64,000 nt of DNA from Stictocephala bisonia (taxonomy: Eukaryota; Arthropoda; Insecta; Hemiptera; Membracidae), in assembly GCA_035578905.1 (NCBI GenBank), contig JAQJVL010000124.1, forward strand, positions 1,021,017-1,085,016. The letters are read 5' to 3'. Under the pieces are notes generated by a model. It ran no database searches, had not been told where the DNA came from, and saw only the letters and a list, made by a program, of their open reading frames with translations. Shown here piece after piece: positions 55,130-64,000 of the stretch (its first letter is position 1; every line of letters starts with the position of its first letter). A program made the translations under genes and the position numbers.

Positions 55130-55662
55130 TCAAAGAGTGTTAGGAGCGCACAACCCTTCTACCGAGAGCCCAGGTGTTACAAGCGCACACGAGGGTCCAA
55201 TCTGACCTGCCGGCGGTGAGAGCCCAGAGGTGTTATAAGCACATACGAGGGTCCAATCTGACCTGCCGGCGGTGAGAGCCCAGAGGTGTTATAAGCACAT
55301 ACGAGGGTCCTATCTGACCTGCCGGCGGTGAGAGCCCAGAGGTGTTATAAGCACATACGAGGGTCCAATCTGACCTGCCGGCGGTGAGAGCCCAGAGGTG
55401 TTATAAGCACATACGAGGGTCCAATCTGACCTGCCGGCGGTGAGAGCCCAGAGGTGTTATAAGCACATACGAGGGTCCAATCTGACCTGCCGGTGGTGAG
55501 AGCCCAGAGGTGTTATAAGCACATACGAGGGTCCAATCTGACCTGCCGGCGGTGAGAGCCCAGAGGTGTTATAAGCTCATACGAGGGTCCAATCTGACCT
55601 GCCGGCAGTGAGAGCCCAGAGGTGTTATAAGCACATACGAGGGTCCAATCTGACCTGCCGGC
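55130..55662. repeat. 56-bp-period minisatellite inside a transposon
   Basis: About nine copies of GAGGTGTTATAAGCACATAC, GAGGGTCCAATCTGACCTGC, CGGCGGTGAGAGCCCA, almost identical. The first two units differ (AAGCGCACAC) and match a single inverted unit at 57100-57190, so the array grew from the element's left arm. Confidence 0.93.
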
Positions 55663-56389
55663 GGTCTGGTATAATCCCCTGGCCATACATCGGTTATACA
55701 AGGTTGCGTGCTCATCCTAGTTCAAAATAAAATATTTGTGGATTGAAAGTGCCATTAAAATAAACATGACAAATGAAAATGTAACATTATTTAAATATTT
55801 TTTAGTTTTTGTCTCAGTTCAATACGACAATTTTGAGTTTTTTAAGTCCAAGTTAAGGAGCGCATGTTTATTAACATTTAATTCCAGACATTGAGTGTAA
55901 TTATCAGCAACAAATAATAACGTATTTACTAAGAGATGGAAAGTGTAGAGTTGTTAAACTTAGTTGGTATTATACATAATTATAATTTTAAATATTATTA
56001 TATTTTTCCATTTACATATAGTTGTGTCTGTTAATTTTGTTATTGTTATTGAAAGACTATAATAAAAATGCATTGTGATGTTTGATGTTTGACAATAAGT
56101 ATTAAAAAAAGTTGCATAGTAAAATAATATTTAGTAATATTGTTAACTATTTAATTTGTTTTAGAAATTAACATCTCTTGTGCCGGCCGCTTAAGTATTA
56201 CTGGAATGAGTTATAATAATATGCAAATTAGAATCATTTGTATTTACCTCAAATTTACAGATCCTGTGTTATAGCCTACCTTTCGGCCTATTCACACCTA
56301 ATGCGATAATTTGGTTATATTATAAAATTTAATGGTTAATTTATTGGTTACACCAATAAAATATTCTAACCACGTAGTTTTGATTGTTT

Positions 56390-56590
56390 TCAGCTACGCC
56401 TATACTGTACTTGGCTTGTTGTATACTCTTCCCTGTACAACATTTAAACCCTTGCCACCATCCAACACAGACACCCCAGGGTTCTCTAGTAGTCCCCACT
56501 CCGATGGGAAGCATTGTGTAGACGCAATATCGGTATAGCAGAACTAAGAACATAACCTATTGCCTGCGATATCCGCGTCACGTGTAGCAA
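56390..56590 (-). repeat. Partial family B repeat
   Basis: ACACAGACACCCCAGGGTTC and AGTAGTCCCCACTCCGATGG are the complement of the family B middle (GACACTACTGGAGAAGTCTG region). Both ends are missing. Confidence 0.5.
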
Positions 56591-58269
56591 CAATATTACT
56601 TATGTTTACATCTGTATACATTTTATTTACAGGTAGATACTATTTTTAACTAAGTGTTCAACAATTTAAAATATGTTTAAATTTTATCTTAAGAACACTT
56701 TTTAATCTAGTAAATTCATTTTATATATATATTATAATAATAACAAATCAAACCATCATTAAAATTAGGATTGCATTAATATCAACTGAGTTAACATTTG
56801 TTGTGCCTTATACTTGCTGTGTCAGGTATAAACTACGTTATTAGTTGTTGCTGATAATTACACTCAATGCCTGGAATTAAATGTTACTAAACATGTGCTC
56901 CTTAACTTGGGCTTAAAACACTTATAATTGTCGTATTGAAGTGGGACAAAAACAACAACTTAGTTAAATAATATTACTTTTTCATTTGTTATGTTTATTT
57001 CTAGTAACATTTTCAATCCACAAATGTTTAAATTTGAACTAGGATGTGCACTTAACCTTGTATGATCGATTTATTATCAGGGGATCATACCAAAACGCCG
57101 ACAGGTAAGATTGGACCCTCGTGTACGCCTCTGACACCCTCCGGGCTCCAGGTAGAAGGGTTAAGCGCTCCTAACATGCTTTGACCCTTGTGCGCTTGTA
57201 ATACGACACGATTGGAAGTAGGTTTAGTGAATAAATTAAAGTCTAATGGCATTTTAAAACTTGTGAAACAAAAATACAAATTTTATTACATTATTCTTTT
57301 ATAATTAACATAATAACTACAGGTATTCTTATTTTGAATGTTTTCATTCTACCCCACAGACCACAACTTGTTTCGTGTAGATAAATGTTTTTAATTTTTA
57401 CATTCAGTGGCTATACTAAATAGTAATAGGAAAACATTAGTGTATTTTTGGTCATGACATAGAGTTAGTGCATAATTTTAAACATATAAAGCATTTACAA
57501 TTCGATATATCGGTTAATCGATTTATCGATATTTTTCTTTCAATATTATCGTTATTTGGTTTGTGATATTTCGATAATTCTATATATCTATGTGTTCTAT
57601 GTGTTAAAAATATTTGCCATCCCTTATGGATCACATGATTAATGATTGCCCATTGTGTTCTTTTCTGGGGGATTAGCTGGTTTTCACCATTGATTTTATG
57701 AACAAATAGATTTCCCATCCAATGTTAAATTTTGAGTCTCAAAATATCATCTGTTTTTGTGGTCCATTGTGGAGCGCTAGTGTAGTCCCATGTAAATGTA
57801 ATGCAGTTTAAACCAGCTGTGGTTGCGGGCCACACAAACTAACAAAATTACTGGCACAAATATTCCTATTAGATGGTTTATCTATTGTAGGTTTATATAA
57901 TCAATGTTTTCACTAAACCGGAGAAGGAGGTGTTGAGTGGTTAAGGAACCTGTATTTAGTTCTGTGGCAGGAGTTAAATATTTTAACACTAAGACACAAG
58001 TACTTTGTATTGTAGATGGACGCTCCCAAACTAACAAGTCTACGCTGGGAAGTCGACTCCCCCAATAGGCTAAAACGTGCTGTTATTTCAACTTTACGGT
58101 TCGTGTTTATTATTGTATTGCTTTATGGTTAGTACTTCAAAATTATTAAAGGTCCATTTAAGTGGACTTCAAGTTGATATCATGAGTTTTTTTTTTAATT
58201 TACAATCGTCAAGAATGGTACTTAAAGATTCACATTACATATTTAATTGTAATAAAATATGACAAAAAT

Positions 58270-58350
58270 ATTTTTTTTTATCAAACCAGCTTACTTTCCA
58301 CTAGAATATCCTTCGCCTGTCAAGTAACACTTCAATACGATCATTATCGC
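58270..58350 (+). repeat. Scrap of hAT-like internal sequence
   Basis: TTTCCACTAGAATATCCTTC and CAATACGATCATTATCG parallel 38412-38475. The Helitron-like copy 2 lies 70 bp beyond it. Confidence 0.45.
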
Positions 58351-58419
58351 GAGCCGAGTCCTTGAAATAGGAAGTTATGTTTTTGCGAAGCGAAATGGCT
58401 CTCTTTAATACAATGTCAA

Positions 58420-58985
58420 TCCTATATATTACAACAAACGGGTCACTCACTTTACTTGACCGATTTTGATTAATATTTTTTATTTAAAAGATAACATTGA
58501 TTTCCAAGTCGTAACCGAGTACATTTATGAAATTATCATTGGTTTTTGTCCTAGTCAAACATTGCGTCAAAGTTGCAATGTTATTCTTGCGGAGAATATT
58601 TTTAATTGACCAGTTGGTGGCATAAACAAATGTTAAGTGGTCCAAATAATTACTTAGGTTAAACATAGAGAGCGGCACAGTAAAATATCAAGTTAATTTT
58701 ATTTAAAAAAAACTAATACATATATATCTGTGTGTCATCAACAGTCAAATACAGTTAAAACACTTGAAATAGGTTTAGTAATAACATTGGTTGTTTATAA
58801 TTATTATACTATAAATAGAGTGAAAATCAAGTGCAGTGAGTGAGCTACTGTAAATGGATTTAAATAATGTGATTTTACTTAATACAGTTTAATTACTAAT
58901 ATTTGAAGTTAAAAGTTACATGCCGAAGCCGAAGGTCGAAGGCCGAATGAAATTGGCACGCGAAGCGTGCAGGGGTGTCCCATAG
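58420..58985 (+). mobile_element. Non-autonomous Helitron-like element, copy 2
   Basis: It begins A/TCCTATATATTA and ends GGCACGCGAAGCGTGC (perfect 6-bp hairpin, GAA loop), AGGGGTGTCCCATAG/T. Co-linear with 18718-19273. The final four bases are ATAG rather than the canonical CTAG seen at 15055. No target duplication. Confidence 0.7.
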
Positions 58986-59543
58986 TACATTATAAATACC
59001 ACAAACATTAATCACAATTAAATTTAAAACTTGCGTAAGTCGTATTTTTAATATTGTTGTTTGGTTCAAATTTAAAAAATATTAAATGATAAGTCAAATT
59101 TAATTCTATTTAACATATTACAGGTGTATAGGAAAAGAACGTATTAAACGTTCTTATTTTATTTCTTGTCATAAATTAAAAATATTTCTATTAATTAACA
59201 TGTTTCTATTTTTTACTGTATAATTAATTTTAGCTTATACGCAGAACTATAGTGAAATGCAGATATAACAGTTTTGAAACGAAATTAGCTGATTTTCTTA
59301 AACAAGACAAATTTACATTAAAAATACGCAATGCTTACACCAACACAAAATAAATAAACGTTACAAATATAAATAGTTATTATATGTTAGTGATAACACT
59401 TTGTTAATAACATTGGATTTTTTGGGACTGTGGGGTAGAGCACAGGTTAGTATTTTAGATTTTCGACATTTTACTTCTGTCCTTGAGCTTTCAGCTTTAA
59501 AATGAGTCTAATCATTCCCTGAGCTACCTTATCTTCTTCCTAG

Positions 59544-59856
59544 CTCAAACAATTTCGTGAGGACGACTCGCTTACGAGTTAAACATTCAGACTTCCTTTA
59601 TGATGAGTTCGCCCTTGTCGTCTCCCTGTGAGTGAAAGTATGTCAAAAGCAACGCCAGATGTTCAGTGTCACAATCATTGGTAAGTCATGTAAACACAGG
59701 CTCTTGTACACAGACTCCTGCGAGCCTGCTTGGACCGCAAGAGGTTCTTCGGACCGGTTACAGATCTCGGGAAATCCCAACAGGAAAACCGGCGTTTATT
59801 CGTACAAAACGTTCGTAAATCCCGAAACTGCTTCGCAAAGAGCTGCTAGTACTTGA
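59544..59856 (+). CDS. GC-richer coding-like block, unidentified
   Basis: TTATCTTCTTCCTAG is a strong acceptor before 59544. An open frame SNNFVRTTRLRVKHSDFLYD, EFALVVSL runs to a GTGAGT donor at 59628. A second frame starting at 59632 is open to 59856 (YTDSCEPAWTARGSS ... KTFVNPETASQRAAST). Base composition stands out from the AT-rich flanks. I do not recognise either product; it could be part of an upstream exon set or a decayed transposon gene. Confidence 0.25.
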
Positions 59857-59934
59857 CATTCCAGCTGGTTCAATAACCGTCGTAGAGTTCTACTTGAACT
59901 TTTCCTCCTTGGCAGAAGAAGGAAGGAGGTTCGT

Positions 59935-60130
59935 CTGTAGTCAGGGAAGAGAACTGAGTGTCAGGCTTGTCATTAAATGAACATCAGATCAATACTACGT
60001 GGTTCGGATTCCACACTAAGATGTAGGTTCCTTAGTTGGCCTAGCTATTGGGCTATTTTTAAGTAACAATTAAACTCATTCATACTACCCTTACATCAAA
60101 TAATCATTCTGACTTGCCTTAAAATACGCA
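59935..60130 (+). repeat. Family B repeat, partial
   Basis: GAGAACTGAGTGTCAGGCTT, CTACGTGGTTCGGATTCCAC and the tail CTCATTCATACTACCC match family B. Its 5' third is replaced by the coding-like block sequence. Confidence 0.7.
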
Positions 60131-60289
60131 TAAACATATACATATAAAATTTGAATAGTAATAATAATAGTAAATAATAGTTTACAAAACACATTGGGAA
60201 AAATATTGTTGTAAAGTTACGTGATCGAACATTACCTAACGACTTAAAAGGTCCAAAACGTAAATGAAGTCATTGGAGAAGTGTATTTT

Positions 60290-60290
60290 A

Positions 60291-60329
<39 letters not shown>
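60290..60329. repeat. Poly-A run of about 40
   Basis: A continuous run of A bases. It lies 160 bp past a family B tail without a close link, so it may be an independent retroposon tail. Confidence 0.9.
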
Positions 60330-60331
<2 letters not shown>

Positions 60332-60790
60332 ATGTGTTATTTATTATAATTCACAATTTTAATATCTTTCTAGGCACAAATATTTAAAAATACATTATTT
60401 ATTTATTTTGAAATGCTACTGAACAGACTCAACCCGAAGTATAAAGCAGCTTTAAAATGGAGCAGAATAAAAAAAGTTCAGTGTCATTCATGCCAAGGCA
60501 ATCACCAAAAATGTTCAAAGAAAAAAGCATTAACAATTCAGTATTTAAAAAAATAATAAAAGTGGAATAGTAAAAATCGCATAACGGCTAATTTGATTAA
60601 AAACGATTTTGACCATACAACCAGTAAATATTATCAAAAATAAATCCTTAAAAATGATATATAAATATTGACAATATTGCATAATTTGTTAATGAATATT
60701 AGCTATAACATACAAAGAATAAGAAATATGTTAAAAATATCAGCAACCAAAACTGGTACAGTAAATGTAAATAAATTAACAATTCACCTA

Positions 60791-62345
60791 CTGTCGGCGC
60801 AGAAATTATGTGCACTCGAGTTTGAAGGTTGTTTTCTAAGGAACTAAGAAGGCTATGACAAATCTAATAACACCAATATTTTCCTCGTTTAACTAAACGT
60901 TATGACATATGCATTTAAACATTAGAGGTTATAATAATTTTTATTCTGATTGGAACAAAAAATTACCAGAATTTAAACTAATTTTCTCTGTATATCAAAA
61001 TAATTACACTATTATTACTAAAACCCCGTTATTGTATCGCATTTATATTTTAATACCTGTTTGATAGAAATTTTTTCTATAAGGCTCGTAGATTTTATAC
61101 TTTTAACTTTTCGAGAAAAAAAAAGTTCTTATCAATTCCCTGAAACTTTGTTTCTCTCGGCTATTAGAAGTGCTATAATTAATTACTTGGTCTTGTTGTA
61201 ATCAATATGACATTGTTTTTGAAATTTGTTAATGATGGAGTATCAGATGAGGGAGACAAAGGTAGTTGGACATTTGCCATCATTACGTGAAAAATAACAA
61301 TCACGACGTTTCGATTTGGTAAAACCCAAACCTTTTTCAAGTGCTAAAAACTAAATTACATCTACACAAACATGTTATAAAACTACGTTCTTAAACTAAT
61401 AAACTTATCTACTTTAATAATTATCTAAGATAATTAACTTTAATAATTATCTAAGATAATTAACTTTAATAATTATCTAAGATAATTATTAAAGTAGATA
61501 AGTTTATTAGTTTAAGAACGTAGTTTTATAACATGTTTGTGTAGATGTAATTTAGTTATCTAAGATAATAATTATCTAAGATAATTATTAAAGTAGATAA
61601 GTTTATTAGTTTAAGAACGTAGTTTTATAACATGTTTGTGTAGATGTAATTTAGTTTTTAGCACTTGAAAAAGGTTTGGGTTTTACCAAATCGAAACGTC
61701 GTGATTGTTATTTTTCACGTAATGATGGCAAATATCCAACTACCTTTGTCTCCCTCATCCAATATGACATGTTTAGACATGATACATAACTCACATATGT
61801 GTAAGTAAATGGAGTGACTTTAAATCAATAAACAATTACTTTAAATTTATAAATTTCAATTGATTTAAATCTATATAAAACCACTGCACTTATTAACACA
61901 TATAAAAGTAATGTATCGTAACTCTACATAAAGATTACAACAAGACCAAGTAACTAATTATATCACTTCTAGTAGCCGAGAAAACGAAGTTTCAGGGAAT
62001 TGATAAGAACTTTTTTTCTCCGAAAGTTAAAATTCTAAACAATTTTAAACATACGGAAAACCTTTTTATCAACCATGTATTACAATATAAATGCAATACA
62101 TTTACGGTTTTTTTGATAACGGCATAAGTTTGGTGTACAGTGTAACCTCGTTAAAATTCAGGTACTTTTTTAAAACCGTACTAAAAAAATTATTAAAACT
62201 TGTAATACATTTTAAAACGTATATTTTATAACGTACAATTAAACGGGGAAGACAATGGTGTGATGAGATATTTCGTAGGCCTCTTACTTGGTCCCTTAGG
62301 AAACAACATTCAAACTCGGGTGCACATAATTTCTGCGTCGACAGT
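60791..62345. mobile_element. TIR element family F, copy 2, with nested foldback
   Basis: Ends CTGTCGGCGCAGAAATTATG and the inverted CATAATTTCTGCGTCGACAG. Long inverted arms of about 430 bp (for example TAATTACTTGGTCTTGTTGT against ACAAGACCAAGTAACTAATT). A second foldback has inserted near the centre (61240-61762). Confidence 0.82.
61240..61762. mobile_element. Nested foldback with TAATTATCTAAGATAATTA centre
   Basis: Outer arms GATGAGGGAGACAAAGGTAG and CTACCTTTGTCTCCCTCATC are perfect inverted copies of about 200 bp. The right arm's inner 120 bp is duplicated (61490-61555 and 61585-61650), and the centre is a run of palindromic TAATTATCTAAGATAATTA units. ACGACGTTTCGATTTGGT / CTTTTTCAAG lies in each arm. 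Confidence 0.85.
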
Positions 62346-63229
62346 AAATGGAAGACTGAAATGGAAACAGTGTGAGAATTCAACGATTTTGCCTGTAAAT
62401 TGTACATTAATTTAATGTAGGGATGAGTGACCGATTGACTTGTATTATGTTATGTAGAGAATAACAAATAGTGTTTTACAATTGTTTAAGTAGTCAACAT
62501 TAAATAAATATTACAGGATGCATATTTCTGTGTTCGAGGCACCTCTATGATGGGATGTGGTGAGATGAGGAACGCGGGGTTAAATCAAAACATTCCTAAA
62601 AACATTAATATTACAGCTGAGTCGATTTGATAGAGAAAAAATAACACAGCTGATTAATAGTTTTAATTGAGTAATGTGAAATACAAAACAATTTAGGCAG
62701 GTTTATTTTTGTTAGCAAATTTGTGATTGTTTAAATGAACACTAATTAAAGAAATAATACTACTCATCAAAATTGCACCCTTTTTAAGTTACAAATTAAG
62801 ATTTACTCACCAAAATCAGAAATCTAATATTTACTCGGTGGAACAGTCTAACTTTTGTAACACGGGTAGTACAACCATAAACAAAGTCATGACTATACGA
62901 CTCTACAAATACGACTTGATAATTTTTATTAATAACCATGTTAATTTTTACTTCCCACAAACTATGTCACTGACTGACTTTATTTTAAATACAGAATTGT
63001 GGTTTTCAAGTGGTCGACTAGTGTTAAATTGAGCGCTATTTTTATGGATTTTTTTGAGGTTAGTTGATAATACTGTGCTGTTATTATATAACAGTGGTTA
63101 ACCGTCATATGACAATAAGTCAACGTTGTATTCAAATTAATGACATGTTCTAAATGGCCTTAAAACGTCACATATATTCATGACGTAAATGATTGTGCAA
63201 TATATCTACACAAAAATGTACACACTCGC

Positions 63230-63500
63230 TGGGTTCGTGACACCTCAGCCTGTGGATTCAGTCTGTGATAACATTAACATATAGTCCGCTTAGGTTGCGA
63301 CCTACTGAAATCACTGGTACGAGAGATATGCACTGAGTGGTGGAAGTGAGAGGGAGAACTACTCTCCCCCCACTTTCGTTCCATTTAATGTTGTTAGGGA
63401 AAATAGGTATACAGTAGGCCGCTTTCTGGCTGCGCAGAAGTAAGCCCCGCCCAACACGTCGTCATTGGATTGTTTGAGTGTGTATTCATTGGTTTGATCA
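63230..63500. promoter_or_regulatory. GC-richer promoter-like island
   Basis: It has GCCCCGCCCAAC (Sp1/KLF-like), CCAAT boxes on the minus strand (AACCAATGAATAC, ATCCAATGACGACG) and a CRE-like TGACG. On the minus strand these elements point away from the right edge toward the PAT gene. A distal promoter for that gene is possible but there is no transcript support. Confidence 0.28.
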
Positions 63501-64000
63501 ACACTAACGAATCAAGATTAGTAATATTAAATTAATTCATTATTTAGTATTCGAATTACAATTAGTAATGGTAAACAGTAAAATAGTAATAAAAGAAACT
63601 TGTACTATGGGTCACCGTTATTTTTCATAACTAAACACTGGTGAATACTTGAAGGCGGAAGACAGTCATGCCCGTGATGTTCGACAGCTAAGTGGTGCGA
63701 TGATCCCCCTCGCTGCTGATACCTACGTATTAATAAAACTTGCAAGTCGTAAATGTCTGCCGCAACTGTAGTAGAAACCCTGTAATATAGGACTATTAAA
63801 AACAACAGAACAACTATTTGGCACGTTTTTATTTTAAATCTAACGTTGTTCTCATGAGATGATATGGTTCTTTTAAAGGCTATTTCAAATGTAATTCAAA
63901 AAGTTCTTTCTTAGAGCTCATATGTACTACAAAAGCTTCATTTCGTAAAATTTCAAGTCCGTTAAAAGTAATATTTTTTACCATTAATTAATTTATAAAC

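Larger units (their letters stand above)
54786..57621. mobile_element. hAT-like non-autonomous element 2
   Basis: Ends GAAGGGATAACAACGATATA and the inverted AATATTTGCCATC, with CCTTATGG on both sides (54778-54785 and 57622-57629), an 8-bp match as expected of hAT target duplications. Subterminal ATCGATA clusters match element 1. Inner arms share GTGTTAGGAGCGCACAAC... and its complement near 57150. It carries a 56-bp minisatellite and a family B insertion (56390-56590). Confidence 0.7.

Overview
The window is AT-rich eukaryotic DNA from an arthropod, most likely an insect. The evidence is one split minus-strand gene with insect-type SLC36/PAT protein motifs, GT-AG introns, and a dense load of mariner, pogo-like, hAT-like, Helitron-like, non-LTR and Penelope-like remnants plus tRNA-derived SINEs. 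No bacterial operon, CRISPR array or standard rRNA/tRNA gene was seen. A hemipteran is my guess only; the species cannot be fixed from the sequence.

One host gene is well supported: a proton-coupled amino acid transporter (SLC36/PAT, Aa_trans fold) on the minus strand. Nine coding exons join in one frame with compatible intron phases: 40498-40413, 22879-22742, 19904-19754, 18691-18570, 15695-15611, 13987-13712, 11467-11292, 9286-9120 and 8148-7895 (stop). Together they encode 484 residues, with no frameshift or internal stop. The first of these exons has no ATG, so a further 5' exon is missing. A GC-rich, coding-like block at 46985-47145 is a phase-compatible but unproven candidate. An alternative start exists in the second exon (MTNGS, ATG at 22845-22843).

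Layout. 1-7380: AT-rich, no gene recognised, two SINE scraps. 7381-9290: SINEs and the last two coding exons, with a 111-bp partial exon triplication. 9290-22880: the other compact exons, with introns holding SINEs, a mariner nested in a foldback element, an 864-bp foldback, a Helitron-like element, a 60-bp minisatellite and a pogo-like MITE. 22880-40412: a 17.5-kb intron with foldbacks, a 1.4-kb long-TIR element, regulatory-looking motifs, an orphan plus-strand exon-like block and a hAT-like element carrying a reverse transcriptase insertion. 40500-43000: a 2-kb, 43-bp-period minisatellite. 43000-64000: largely transposon-derived, including a Penelope-like remnant followed by a hammerhead-ribozyme-like motif, a second hAT-like element with a 56-bp minisatellite, a second Helitron copy and a nested foldback. 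GC-rich blocks near 47.0, 52.2, 54.5, 59.6 and 63.3 kb may hold 5' exons or promoters.

The gene's product should move small neutral amino acids with protons across plasma or lysosomal membranes. Nearly everything else is mobile-element sequence in its introns and flank.
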